A stretch of DNA of 37,854 nt, taken from Frankia sp. R82 (GTDB lineage Bacteria > Actinomycetota > Actinomycetes > Frankiales > Frankiaceae). A program made the translations under genes and the position numbers. The stretch spans positions 1 through 37,854 of the forward strand of contig NZ_JAMQQG010000041.1 of NCBI RefSeq assembly GCF_023716925.1, in the 5' to 3' direction. Positions 7,675 to 15,840 of the stretch are shown here, piece after piece. Positions within the stretch are counted from its first letter, which is position 1. Each line of letters opens with the position of its first letter. The notes under the pieces were generated by a model, which searched no databases, was not told the DNA's origin, and was given only the letters and a program-made list of their open reading frames with translations.

Positions 7675-8645
7675 GCATCGGAATCTCGTTGCCGTCCCGG
7701 CCGTCGCCGGGCGAGCCGACCGATCCGCTCGCTGCCGTCGTCGCGCAGGCACGTGAGGCGGCCGAGCTGGGCCTCGACGAGGTATGGCTGTCCCAGGGCC
7801 TCGACCTGGACGCGATCGCCGTGGCAACGGTGCTGGGTCGGGAGGTGCCTGGCGTCCGGATCGGCACGGCCGCGGTGCCGATCTATCCACGACACCCGCT
7901 GGTCGTCGCCGCGGCCGCGCGCACGGCACAGGTGGCCTCCGGCGGGCGGTTCCAGCTCGGTGTCGGGATGGGCAACAAGGCGATGATCGAGCGGATCTAC
8001 GGCGTCCCCTACGACCGGCCCGTCCGCCACCTGCGTGACTACCTGCGGATCCTGCGATCGGCGCTGGCCACGGGTGGCGCCGACCTGGAGGGTCCCACCG
8101 TCACCGCCCGGCTGGACACGTCCTCCCCCGGGCTCGCCCGGACCGCCGTCGCGCCCGTTCCCCTCCTGGTCGCGGCCATGGGCCCGCAGACCCTGCGGGC
8201 CGCCGGTGAACTCGCCGACGGAACCCTGCCGTTCCTCGCCGGCCCCCGGGTCTTGGCCGAGCTGATCGTCCCCGCGATCAGCTCGGCGGCGCGGGCAGCG
8301 GGCCGGCCGGCGCCGGTCATCGGTGCCGGTGTGCCCGCCGTGGTCACCACGGATGTGGTCGCGGCCCGCGCCCAGGCCCAGCGCGTCCTGGCGCACTACG
8401 CGGCCGTTCCCTCCTACCGCGCGGCGCTCGACCGGGAGGGAGTGGCCGGTCCGGCCGACCTCGCCCTGATCGGCGACGAGGAGACCGTCGCCGCGGGCCT
8501 GCAGCGTTACCTGGATGCGGGTGCCACCGACCTGCGCATCAGTCCGGTCGCCTTCCGCTCGGCCGACGAGCGGATCCGCACCTGGCGGCTGGCCGGTGAG
8601 CTGGCCCGCCGTGCCCACGGCGAGGCGGGCGCGACAGTCGACTGA
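7671..8645 (+). CDS. LLM-class (F420-dependent type) oxidoreductase
   Basis: A 324-residue TIM-barrel luciferase-like monooxygenase-fold enzyme; actinobacterial members of this size group usually use coenzyme F420. Characteristic segments are ISLPSRP at strand 1, GLDEVWLSQGLDLDA, RIGTAAVPIYPRHPLVVAAA, GRFQLGVGMGN and ADGTLPFLAGP. The ATG overlaps the stop of the acyltransferase remnant (ATGA), implying that the two were once an operon. Cofactor use is inferred from the family. The substrate is unknown. Confidence 0.85.
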   Translation: MSIGISLPSRPSPGEPTDPLAAVVAQAREAAELGLDEVWLSQGLDLDAIAVATVLGREVPGVRIGTAAVPIYPRHPLVVAAAARTAQVASGGRFQLGVGMGNKAMIERIYGVPYDRPVRHLRDYLRILRSALATGGADLEGPTVTARLDTSSPGLARTAVAPVPLLVAAMGPQTLRAAGELADGTLPFLAGPRVLAELIVPAISSAARAAGRPAPVIGAGVPAVVTTDVVAARAQAQRVLAHYAAVPSYRAALDREGVAGPADLALIGDEETVAAGLQRYLDAGATDLRISPVAFRSADERIRTWRLAGELARRAHGEAGATVD

Positions 8646-8711
8646 CCAGCGCCACGCACCCCCAGCTCAGATAGGCTCGAACCTGTGGGCAGGTAAGCCG
8701 ACGGAAGGCGG

Positions 8712-9371
8712 GTGATAGTGGCCTTGGCCCCCTCCGTGCCTGTGCCAGCTGGGTCCGTGCCAGCCGGGTCCGTGCCAGCCGGGTCCGTGCCAGCCGGCGC
8801 CCGTCGCCGCGGCGACACGCTGCGCCGAGCGATCTACGAGGCGGTGTTCGACCAGCTTCAGACCGCCGGTTATGCCAGCCTCACCATGGAACGGGTCGCC
8901 GCCACCGCCCACACCAGCAAGGCCGTTCTGTATCGCCGCTGGGCCTCCAAGGAGCAGATGGTCGCCGAGGCCCTGCGGCACGCCCTGCCCGCACCGGCGG
9001 ACGTGGCGCTTCGCGGCGATCTGTGTAGCGACGTACTGGCGCTGCTGCAGTGCATTCAGACGGCCTTCACCGCCACCCGGGGCACGGCGTTCCAGCTCGT
9101 GTCCGCCGAGGCGGGCTGCGATCGTCCCCTCGTCCGACAGGCGATCATCGACCACGTGGTCGAGCCGTGTACCGCGCTGATCCTGGACGTGCTGCGGCAG
9201 GCGGCCGAGCGTGGCGTGATCCGCCCCGACGCGGCCAACGAGCTGGTGGCCGCGGCCGGGCCCGCCATGCTGGTGCAGTACTCCCTGATCCGCGCGCCGA
9301 TCGTGCCCGACGAGTTCGTCCACTCGGTGGTCGAGCAGATCATCGTCCGGTTGACCGAACTCCCAGGCTGA
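8712..9371 (+). CDS. TetR/AcrR-family transcriptional regulator
   Basis: 219 residues. An N-terminal tail has four SVPAG-type repeats (15 bp each). The TetR helix-turn-helix follows at about 33-80, with recognition region LTMERVAATAHTSKAVLYRR and WASKEQMVAEAL. The all-helical ligand and dimerisation domain fills the rest. The start is a GTG at 8712 with GGAAGG a few bases upstream; GTG 8718 is an alternative. It lies 66 bases after the LLM oxidoreductase on the same strand. It could regulate itself, the LLM gene or the MFS exporter at 7037; no operator of its own is evident. Confidence 0.88.
   Translation: MIVALAPSVPVPAGSVPAGSVPAGSVPAGARRRGDTLRRAIYEAVFDQLQTAGYASLTMERVAATAHTSKAVLYRRWASKEQMVAEALRHALPAPADVALRGDLCSDVLALLQCIQTAFTATRGTAFQLVSAEAGCDRPLVRQAIIDHVVEPCTALILDVLRQAAERGVIRPDAANELVAAAGPAMLVQYSLIRAPIVPDEFVHSVVEQIIVRLTELPG
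8742..8801 (+). repeat. 15-bp tandem repeat x4 in the TetR gene
   Basis: Four consecutive 15-bp units of the type gtgccagccgggtcc, the first and last with a few changes. They are in frame and extend the N-terminal tail ahead of the DNA-binding domain. Confidence 0.93.
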
Positions 9372-9494
9372 GCAGGGTGGCCCCAGGCCGGGCAGACTGA
9401 CCCAAGCCGGATTTTGGCGCCATGCCGGACGGTACCTTCAGCCGGCCGAACACACCGGGCCGGCGGTCTCCGAACTGAGGAGGTGCCGGCGCCG

Positions 9495-9602
9495 GTGAAC
9501 GACATCGTGGAATTCGACCTGCCCGGCGAGCCGCGACCCCTGCGGGCACGGTCGGCGGTCGGTGGTTCGGCCAGTCGTCGTTCGCGACCCACACGCTGGT
9601 GA
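9495..9602 (+). pseudogene. Possible truncated gene start
   Basis: A GTG preceded by GAGGAGGT (9477-9484) opens a frame beginning VNDIVEFDLPGEPRPLRARS that soon degenerates and stops. It may be the 5' end of a gene whose remainder was lost, but I do not recognise the family. It overlaps or abuts the LuxR remnant on the other strand. Confidence 0.25.
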
Positions 9603-10033
9603 CCGAACGCGCAGCGGTGGTGGTCGACCGTGCGATAGGCCTGGGTCAGATGCTGCTCAACGGTGCTGACGATGATGTGCAGCAGTGCCGCGATCTCCCC
9701 GTTGGTCCGCCCACCGGCAGCCAGCAGCCAGCAGCGCCACCCGCCGCTCGGCGGCGCTGAGCCGGGTGTCCGCCCCTGCAGCGAGTGACAGGGCCACCGA
9801 CAGGCTTCCACGCACCGGGTCGCGGTCACCGATCGGACGCCCCGGTGCCGCGGCGCCGCACTCCCGGGCCAGGGTTCGGGCTCGGCGGGCAGTCGCCCGT
9901 GCCCGTTCGTCCTCACCGTGGCTGTGCTGCGCGTCGCCCAGATCGGCCAGTGCGCCGGCCAGTTCGTACCGATCGCCGCGCCACTGCGCCACGGCACCAG
10001 CGCGGGCAGGTCCAGGCCCCCGGAACGCATCAT
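9600..10033 (-). pseudogene. Remnant of a LuxR-type (AAA/TPR) regulator, C-terminal part
   Basis: One minus-strand frame reads GDRYELAGALADLGDAQHSH and ATARRARTLARECGAAA, like the TPR-type region of large LuxR regulators, then LSAAERRVALLAAG, the start of the LuxR DNA-binding domain. The next part, GRTNGEIAALLHIIVSTVEQ followed by HLTQAYR, continues in a different frame, so a frameshift lies near 9715. Beyond the recognition helix the sequence degenerates. The N-terminal ATPase is absent here; a similar ATPase start is found at 15841-15973, but a common origin is unproven. Confidence 0.65.
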
Positions 10034-10070
10034 CTCGCCACAGGCCAGAAAAACGTCCAGGGTGGCGGCC

Positions 10071-10127
10071 AGTGACGATGTCAGCGGCCAGTGACGATGT
10101 CAGCGGCCAGTGACGATGTCAGCGGCC
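10071..10127. repeat. 19-bp tandem repeat x3
   Basis: Three perfect consecutive copies of agtgacgatgtcagcggcc, followed by a partial copy. They directly precede the P450 remnant. Confidence 0.95.
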
Positions 10128-10268
10128 AGCAACCTGCTCGCCAAGGACCCGCCCGAGCGCACCCGCCTGCGGCGTCTGCTCACTCCGGAGTTCACCGGGC
10201 GCCGGATGCACCAGCTCGAGCAAAGGATCACTGACATCGTCGACGACGCCCTCCGGGGCGCCCACAGG
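10116..10268 (+). pseudogene. Cytochrome P450 remnant
   Basis: The frame reads NLLAKDPPERTRLRRLLTPE, then FTGRRMHQLEQRITDIVDDA. This matches the conserved C-helix region of bacterial P450s (DPPxHTRLRRLVxxxFTxRR). The preceding approximately 80 residues and everything after about residue 50 of this fragment (I-helix, ExxR, heme Cys) are missing. It begins inside the 19-bp repeat array and ends at the stop codon of the convergent CDF gene. Confidence 0.7.
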
Positions 10269-11462
10269 TCACCCAGCCAGGCGAGGTGCCGCGTCGACGG
10301 TCAGCGACGGCTCGTCCGGCGCGGACAGGCTCAGCACCGCGTGCACGACCGCCGGCGACGCCATCAGTTTCGCCTCGACCGCACGCAGTCGAACCGCGAC
10401 CTGCGACTCGCTCTCGTCCCCGACGATGTCGACGTCGCCGACGACGGTGACCATCCGCGGGCCCACCACCTCGACGCGCAGCTTGGTGATCCGGTCGACC
10501 TCGGGCAGCGCCAGCAGGGCTCGGACGGTGGCCGAACGCACCTGCGGGTCGGCTTCCTGGCCGATGAGAAACTGCCGGTTGCGCCCGATCAGCACAAGCG
10601 CCACCAGCCCCAGCAGCACCCCGACCAGGATCGACCCGACGGCGTCGAACGCCGCCTCACCGGTGGTCTGGTGCAGCGCCAGCCCCAGCGCGGCGATCAC
10701 GATGCCGCCGAGCGCGGCGGAGTCCTCGGCGAACACGGCCCGTAGCGTCGGGTCGGACGTCTCCAGGACGTGCTCGATGAGGTCGCGGTTCATCGAGGCG
10801 GCCTCCTTGCGGGCCTGCCGGGCCGACTGCAGGAAGGAGGTGCCCTCCAGCACGAACGACACCGCCAGCACGATGTAACCGATCAGATAGTCGCCGCCGC
10901 CCTCCTCGGCGAACAGCTCCTGCACCCCGTGAGTGATCGACACCGCGCCGCCCGCGACGAACAGACCCATCGCCGCGAACAGCGACCAGACGTAGGCCTC
11001 CCGGCCGAACCCGAGCGGATGCCCCGGCTCCGGTGGACGCCGCGAGCGCCGCTGCGCCACCACCAGGAAGATCTCGTTGCCGGTGTCGGCCCACGAGTGC
11101 GCCGCCTCGGCGACCATCGACGCCGACCCGGTGAGCAGCGCCGCCCCCGACTTCGCGACGGCGATCACCAGGTTGGCCACGAAGGCGATCGCGACCGTCA
11201 GCCCGCTCTCGCCCTGCTCGGCCCCGCCGTCCTGCTGCAGGGGGATGGCGCTGCGGGCCTCGGCGGGCAGCGTGCCCGGGTCGGCCACCGCCTCGGGTGC
11301 CAGCCCCGCCGCCTGCGCCACCTGCACGCTGCGCGCCGAGGGTGTGCCGTCCGCATGTCTGGAGATCTCTGGTTCCTCCTGCTGCGGTGTGGGCTGCGAT
11401 GTCGTGGGCTGCGATGGGTCGGTCTGCGCGGGCATACCCCAGGCATCGCCCGTGAACGGCAC
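10269..11462 (-). CDS. Cation diffusion facilitator (CDF) family transporter
   Basis: Up to 397 residues; a membrane metal/proton antiporter. After a Gln/Thr/Pro-rich cytoplasmic N-terminus of about 85 residues comes the transmembrane domain: VAIAFVANLVIAVAKSGAAL, then the metal-site helix EAAHSWADTGNE (H-x-x-x-D). HPLGFGREAYVWSLFAAMG follows, then the second metal-site helix with FAEDSAALGG. The last about 95 residues are the cytoplasmic dimerisation domain (RVEVVGPRMVTVVGDVDIVG). The GTG at 11462 and the ATG at 11435 are both possible starts, and neither has a clear ribosome binding site. A 15-bp duplication (11389-11418) lies in the N-terminal tail. The metal is probably a divalent transition ion, but which one cannot be read reliably. 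Confidence 0.9.
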   Translation of the reverse strand: MPFTGDAWGMPAQTDPSQPTTSQPTPQQEEPEISRHADGTPSARSVQVAQAAGLAPEAVADPGTLPAEARSAIPLQQDGGAEQGESGLTVAIAFVANLVIAVAKSGAALLTGSASMVAEAAHSWADTGNEIFLVVAQRRSRRPPEPGHPLGFGREAYVWSLFAAMGLFVAGGAVSITHGVQELFAEEGGGDYLIGYIVLAVSFVLEGTSFLQSARQARKEAASMNRDLIEHVLETSDPTLRAVFAEDSAALGGIVIAALGLALHQTTGEAAFDAVGSILVGVLLGLVALVLIGRNRQFLIGQEADPQVRSATVRALLALPEVDRITKLRVEVVGPRMVTVVGDVDIVGDESESQVAVRLRAVEAKLMASPAVVHAVLSLSAPDEPSLTVDAAPRLAG

Positions 11463-11531
11463 CCGTTAAACCGCGCTCCGCCCGGGTAGCGGTCCGCCAA
11501 GATGACATGACGCTGCGCCACGCAGGTTCCC

Positions 11532-11559
11532 GACGGCAGGATGGGAGCCCCCTGCCGTC
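11532..11559. promoter_or_regulatory. Hairpin in the leader of the SDR gene
   Basis: Perfect 9-bp arms GACGGCAGG / CCTGCCGTC around a 10-base loop end one base before the GGAGGA ribosome binding site (11561). The position suggests an effect on initiation or attenuation; this is inference. Confidence 0.45.
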
Positions 11560-11573
11560 CGGAGGAAACCGTC

Positions 11574-12470
11574 ATGAGCACCATCCAAGGCAGTGCCATC
11601 CAAGGCAGCGCCATCCAAGGCAGTGCCATCCAAGGCAAGGTCGTCGTCATCACCGGGGCGGGCTCCGGCATCGGCCGGGCACTCGCCCTCGGCATCGCCC
11701 GCCGTGGCGGCATCCTCGCTCTGTCCGACGTCGACGAACGCAGCCTCGCCGACACCGCCGCGCTGGCCAAAGCCATCGGCACCGACGTGCACACCACCCG
11801 GTTGGACGTCTCCGACCGCGCCGCCGTCGAGGCCCACGCCACCGACGTCCAGGCCCGGTTCGGCCGGGTGCACCAGCTGTACAACAACGCCGGCATCGCC
11901 GGCGGCGGCAGCACCATCCTGGACGCCGACTGGTCCATCTACGACCGGGTGCTGGCGGTGAACCTGTGGGGCGTGCTGCACGGCACCCGCGCTTTCCTGC
12001 CGCATCTCGTCGCCTCCGGTGACGGCCATGTCATCAACATCTCCAGCCTCAACGGCCTGCTTGCCCAGCCCGAACTCGGCCCGTACTGCACGTCGAAGTT
12101 CGCCGTCCGCGGCTTCACCGAGACACTGCGGGTGGAGATGCGCCAGGCCGGCCATCCCGTACAGGTCACCGTCGTGCATCCCGGCGGGGTCCGGACCAAC
12201 ATCGCCAACGCCGCCCTGGCCGACGCCCGCCGCCGTGGCGAGCAGATCACCGACGAGTACCGGGAGCGCATCCGCTTCTACAACGACCGCCTACTGCGGT
12301 TGTCCCCACACCAGGCCGCCGACAGGATCGTGCGCGGCGTCGAGGCCGGCCATCCGCGGATCCTCGTCGGCGCCGACGCGAAGATCGCCGACGTCATCGC
12401 CCGCCTGCTCCCCCGCAGCTACCCCGGCCTCCTCGGCTGCCTGTTCAGCCGGCTGGCAGCAACCCCCTGA
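11574..12470 (+). CDS. Short-chain dehydrogenase/reductase
   Basis: 298 residues, classical SDR Rossmann fold. The nucleotide-binding motif is VVITGAGSGIGRALA, the structural motif is LYNNAGIAGG, and the catalytic Ser...Tyr-x-x-x-Lys is ISSLNGLLAQPELGPYCTSK. An Asp at the end of strand 2 (LSDVDERSLAD) suggests NAD(H) preference. The ATG at 11574 is set by GGAGGA 7 bases upstream. The first 25 residues are four GSAIQ-type repeats from a 15-bp tandem array. The C-terminal extension of about 50 residues is longer than in minimal SDRs. The substrate is unknown. Confidence 0.9.
   Translation: MSTIQGSAIQGSAIQGSAIQGKVVVITGAGSGIGRALALGIARRGGILALSDVDERSLADTAALAKAIGTDVHTTRLDVSDRAAVEAHATDVQARFGRVHQLYNNAGIAGGGSTILDADWSIYDRVLAVNLWGVLHGTRAFLPHLVASGDGHVINISSLNGLLAQPELGPYCTSKFAVRGFTETLRVEMRQAGHPVQVTVVHPGGVRTNIANAALADARRRGEQITDEYRERIRFYNDRLLRLSPHQAADRIVRGVEAGHPRILVGADAKIADVIARLLPRSYPGLLGCLFSRLAATP
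11583..11640 (+). repeat. 15-bp tandem repeat x3.9 at the N-terminus of the SDR gene
   Basis: Consecutive copies of atccaaggcagtgcc at 11583, 11598 and 11613 plus a partial copy from 11628, one copy with a single change. In frame, encoding AIQGS repeats directly after the start. Confidence 0.95.
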
Positions 12471-12592
12471 GTTCCCACCCGGTGGCCCTCTGTACTAGTC
12501 TGCGGCAGACCCTCCCGTCACCCCTGCGGCCTGTGCCCTGAGGCCCCGTCTCGCACGGAGCATGATGACCGTCGAACGTCGTCCGGCCGGGT

Positions 12593-14137
12593 ATGCGGGA
12601 TCTTGAGCCGGGTGATCCGCCCGTGGTCGGTCCGTACACGCTGCGGGCCCGGCTCGGCGAGGGTGGCATGGGCCGGGTCTTCCTCGCGCACTCCACCTCC
12701 GGGCGGCTGACCGCGGTCAAGCTGATCCGCCCCGAGCTCGCCGCGGACGACGTCTTTCGCGACCGCTTCCGCCGGGAGGTCGCCGCGGCACGGAGGGTCT
12801 CCGGCGCGTTCACCGCACCCGTCGTGGACGCCGACCCGGATGGCCCCACCCCATGGCTGGCCACCCAGTACGTGTCCGGGCCGTCGTTACACGAGGCCGT
12901 CGCACAGGCCGGCCCGTTCTCGGCCCGGGTGCTGCGCCGTCTCGGCGCCGGCCTGCTCGAGGCACTCATCGACGTCCATCGCGCCGGCCTGGTCCACCGC
13001 GATCTCAAACCGAGCAACGTCCTGCTCGCAACGGACGGCCCCCGCCTGATCGACTTCGGCATTGCCCGCGCCGCCGACCACACCGAGCTCACCCGCTCCG
13101 GAGACATCGTCGGAACGGCCGCCTACATGTCGCCCGAGCAGGCCAGCGGCGAGCCTGCCGGCCCCGCAAGCGATGTGTTCGCCTTCGGCGCCGTGCTGGC
13201 CTTCGCCGCGACCGCCCGCAGCCCGTTCGGCCGTGGCGCCCCCGCGAGCGTCCTGTACCGCGTCGTACACGCCGAGCCGGACCTGACCGGTGTCCCCGCC
13301 GACCTGCGCGGCTTCGTCCAGTCCTGCCTGGCGAAGGACCCCGGCGACCGCCCCGCCCCCGACGCCCTGCTCGGCTGGCTCGCCGGCGACGTCCCCCTCT
13401 CCGGCCCCAGCTGGCCCGAAGGCGTCACCCGCCTACTCGACCAACGCGCCGCCGAGCTCAACGCCCATCCCACTCCACCGCCACCGTCAGCCCCGCCACC
13501 GTCAGCCCCGCCACCGTCAGCCCCGCCGGCACGGCCGGTGCCCCAAGCTGCCATTTTCCCCGGCCGCTGGCAGATGTTCCTGGCCGTTGGCCTGATCCTC
13601 ACCGTGGGCAGCGTCGGTTTGGCCGCCTGGGCGATGTCAGCGATTGCCACGGCCACCTCCGACGCCGTGCACCAGGCCCGCCAGGGCGGTGTCGTCGATC
13701 GGCAGGCGATCGGCAACCAGATCGTCGGGGCGACCATCGTCCTGATCGGCTGCTTGTTTGCCATGCCCATGGCCTGGTGGCGGCTGCGGTACGGCGTTCG
13801 CCGCCCGGCGCTGTCGATCAGCCCGCACGGCATCCATGCGGAGGTCGGCGGCCATCAGGTCGACCTCGGCTGGCGCCACATCGCCCGCGCAGACGTGATC
13901 CCACTCGGCCGCCGTCGGGTACTTGCGGTGTGGCCGACCACTCCCGGCACCACCTGGGCGTTGCAGGGCCGCCGAGCCCGTCGACGCCCCCGCGGCCGTT
14001 ACCGCTGCTTCTGGCGTCACCACACCCTCGGCTGCGACGTGATCATGGATGTCGATCTGCTGGCCGGCGATCCCGCCTTCGACATCTCCGCCGCACTGAG
14101 CTCCATCCCGCCGCCAGCGCAGCCCTACCGCCGATAG
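12593..14137 (+). CDS. Membrane Ser/Thr protein kinase (PknB-type catalytic domain)
   Basis: 514 residues. The cytoplasmic kinase domain covers about 13-265: Gly loop LGEGGMGRVF (21-30), catalytic Lys in AVKLI (43), HRDLKPSN (135-142), DFG (154-156) and the activation-segment end GTAAYMSPEQ. All catalytic residues are present. A Pro-rich juxtamembrane linker with three PPPSA units (15-bp repeats, 13480-13524) leads to a transmembrane helix (FLAVGLILTVGSVGLAAWAM) and a second one (IVGATIVLIGCLFAMPMAWW). The C-terminal about 110 residues look like a PH-like domain (ISPHGIHAEVGGHQVDLGWR) and would again face the cytoplasm. No PASTA repeats are present, so this is not a muropeptide-sensing PknB. 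No target or phosphatase gene is nearby. Confidence 0.93.
   Translation: MRDLEPGDPPVVGPYTLRARLGEGGMGRVFLAHSTSGRLTAVKLIRPELAADDVFRDRFRREVAAARRVSGAFTAPVVDADPDGPTPWLATQYVSGPSLHEAVAQAGPFSARVLRRLGAGLLEALIDVHRAGLVHRDLKPSNVLLATDGPRLIDFGIARAADHTELTRSGDIVGTAAYMSPEQASGEPAGPASDVFAFGAVLAFAATARSPFGRGAPASVLYRVVHAEPDLTGVPADLRGFVQSCLAKDPGDRPAPDALLGWLAGDVPLSGPSWPEGVTRLLDQRAAELNAHPTPPPPSAPPPSAPPPSAPPARPVPQAAIFPGRWQMFLAVGLILTVGSVGLAAWAMSAIATATSDAVHQARQGGVVDRQAIGNQIVGATIVLIGCLFAMPMAWWRLRYGVRRPALSISPHGIHAEVGGHQVDLGWRHIARADVIPLGRRRVLAVWPTTPGTTWALQGRRARRRPRGRYRCFWRHHTLGCDVIMDVDLLAGDPAFDISAALSSIPPPAQPYRR
13480..13524 (+). repeat. 15-bp tandem repeat x3 in the kinase linker
   Basis: Three consecutive perfect copies of gccaccgtcagcccc. 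In frame, encoding Pro-rich PPPSA repeats between the kinase domain and the membrane. Confidence 0.95.
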
Positions 14138-14165
14138 CGCTGCCAGCCCAGGACCAGCCGGCCGG

Positions 14166-14183
14166 ACGGTTCCGCGGAACCGT
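14166..14183. repeat. 18-bp perfect palindrome (left copy flanking the HNH gene)
   Basis: ACGGTTCCGCGGAACCGT is its own reverse complement. Its 16-bp core recurs at 15994-16009 on the far side of the DUF222-HNH gene. The shared 18 nt GACGGTTCCGCGGAACCG is identical in both places. It follows the kinase stop by about 30 bases, so it could also act as a terminator hairpin. Confidence 0.85.
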
Positions 14184-14205
14184 TCCACTCACCATCCGTG
14201 CCCAG

Positions 14206-14251
14206 TTGTCACTCAACGCCCGACTGTCACCCAACAGAGCTGTCACCCAAC
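14206..14251. repeat. Three copies of TGTCACYCAAC
   Basis: The motif occurs at 14206-14216, 14224-14235 and 14240-14251, spaced 16-18 bp, just upstream of the DUF222-HNH promoter region. It is short and iteron-like; the function is unknown. Confidence 0.5.
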
Positions 14252-14342
14252 GGTCGGGCCGGCCTCACTGGCCAGCCGGACCCGATTGCACATAGCAGGC
14301 TCTCGGCGCCCCAAAAGACCATGGGCCCGAGCACAGATCCAG

Positions 14343-14358
14343 TCGAAAATATGTTCGA
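14343..14358. promoter_or_regulatory. Putative LexA (SOS) box upstream of the first DUF222-HNH gene
   Basis: TCGAAA-ATAT-GTTCGA matches TCGAAC-N4-GTTCGA at 11 of 12 positions. It sits in an unusually A/T-rich stretch about 87 bases ahead of the start at 14445, where a promoter is expected. Confidence 0.6.
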
Positions 14359-14444
14359 AAAAATTCGCTCAGGCGATCGAAAAACCGGCCCGCCCGTGAG
14401 ACACTGGACCTGCCAGCAACCACCCGATCCTCACCCCTGAGCCG

Positions 14445-15818
14445 GTGACGACCATGACGCATACCCCCAGCTCCACGGCCACTTTCCCCACGTCCGACTT
14501 CGATCCCGACCTCGCCCCGCTGGACGAGGTCGTACAGACGCTCCGCCGCTGGTCCGTCCGCCTCGCTGCCGCCACCCACACCTGGCTGACCACCATCGCG
14601 GCGTTCGACCGCCGCAACGGCTGGGATGGTCTCGGTGTCCGTTCCTGCGCCCATTGGCTTGCCCTGCACTGCAGTCTGGATCTGCGCACCGCCCGCGAGC
14701 AGCTCGCCACCGCTCATGCCCTGACGCGCCTGCCCGCCGTCAACGCTGCGGCTGCTGCCGGGCAACTGTCCTACTCCAAGCTGCGCGCCATCGCCCGCGT
14801 CGCCACCCCGGCAAACGAAGCTGCGTGGCTGCAGCATGCCTTCAAGAACACCGCCAGCCGCCTCGAGCGCCTTGTCTCCCGCCACCGTCAGCAGACTGCC
14901 GACCCCGCAAAACTCCGTGACGCCCGCGCCCTTTCCCTCGAACCCACCCGCGACGGCAATATCCGCCTCACCGCCACGCTCTCCCCCGACGACGCTGCCG
15001 TGCTTGTCACCGCCATCAACGCGGCCCTGCGCAGTCTCGGCACCGATGAGGAGGAGGCCCCAGCCGGGCCCCCCACCGACGGCGAACTCGTTCACGCGCC
15101 CCGCATGCGAGCTCGTGACGCCGATGCCCTCATCGCTCTCGCCGAGGCGTTCCTCCATCACGACGCCCCCGCCCTGCAGGACTCCCCGCACACCCTCACG
15201 ATCCACTTCACAGCCCCCGGCAGGGGCACCGCAGAGTCCCGCCAGGAGGATCCCCCCACAACACCGGATGACGATGAGGTGCGGGAAGAGGGTGTGCGGG
15301 AGGAGGAGCAGGGCAGCGCGCGCAGCCGGTTTCCCGCCGCAACCGCTGCCGTCCTCGGCTGGGGCATCGGTCTACCCCCTGCCATGGTCAGCCGCCTCGG
15401 CTGCGACAGCATGATCCGTGCGCTGGTCAGCGACCTCCACGACAATCCGCTGCACCTCGGCCGACGCCATCGGCTGCCCACTCGCCGCCTTCGTGACGCC
15501 GTCTACATCCGCGATCAGGGAATCTGTCAGTTTCCCTCCTGCGAGCACACTCGGTGGCTGCACATCCATCACTGCAACGAGTGGCACGCCGACCACGGCG
15601 AAACCAATGTCGAGTCTCTCCTGCTCGTCTGCGGCGCCCACCATCGCGCCATCCACGACCTTGGCCTCGTCGTCCACCGTCACCACGACGGCACCATCAC
15701 CGTCCGCGCCGCCAATGGGCAGAGCCTGCGCAGCGACCCCCCAAGCAGCCCGTCTGCCCCCACCTTCACCGACCTCGATGCCCTCATCCTCCACAACGAC
15801 GCGGACGATCGACCGTGA
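14445..15818 (+). CDS. DUF222/13E12-family HNH endonuclease
   Basis: About 457 residues. An N-terminal helical DUF222 domain (LDEVVQTLRRWSVRLAAATH, then GWDGLGVRSCAHWLALHCSL and LSYSKLRAIARV) is followed by an acidic, variable linker (about 260-290). The C-terminal HNH nuclease reads RDQGICQFPSCEHTRWLHIH, then HCNEWHADHGETNVESLLLV and CGAHHRAIHD. The Cys-x4-Cys, His-His and C-x-x-H-H residues expected for a Zn-structured HNH site are present. It starts at GTG 14445 or ATG 14454; neither has a strong ribosome binding site. The family is the 13E12 repeat family of mycobacteria, whose cellular role is not settled. A LexA-like box lies upstream and identical palindromes flank the gene, which suggests a selfish or damage-induced element. 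Confidence 0.92.
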   Translation: MTTMTHTPSSTATFPTSDFDPDLAPLDEVVQTLRRWSVRLAAATHTWLTTIAAFDRRNGWDGLGVRSCAHWLALHCSLDLRTAREQLATAHALTRLPAVNAAAAAGQLSYSKLRAIARVATPANEAAWLQHAFKNTASRLERLVSRHRQQTADPAKLRDARALSLEPTRDGNIRLTATLSPDDAAVLVTAINAALRSLGTDEEEAPAGPPTDGELVHAPRMRARDADALIALAEAFLHHDAPALQDSPHTLTIHFTAPGRGTAESRQEDPPTTPDDDEVREEGVREEEQGSARSRFPAATAAVLGWGIGLPPAMVSRLGCDSMIRALVSDLHDNPLHLGRRHRLPTRRLRDAVYIRDQGICQFPSCEHTRWLHIHHCNEWHADHGETNVESLLLVCGAHHRAIHDLGLVVHRHHDGTITVRAANGQSLRSDPPSSPSAPTFTDLDALILHNDADDRP

Positions 15819-15840
15819 GAGGGACGGAGCGCGACCGGGC

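Noticed and set aside
12853-14295. A 480-codon + frame overlapping the kinase gene
   Set aside because: Out-of-frame shadow rich in Arg/Pro; the kinase frame has the full catalytic motif set.
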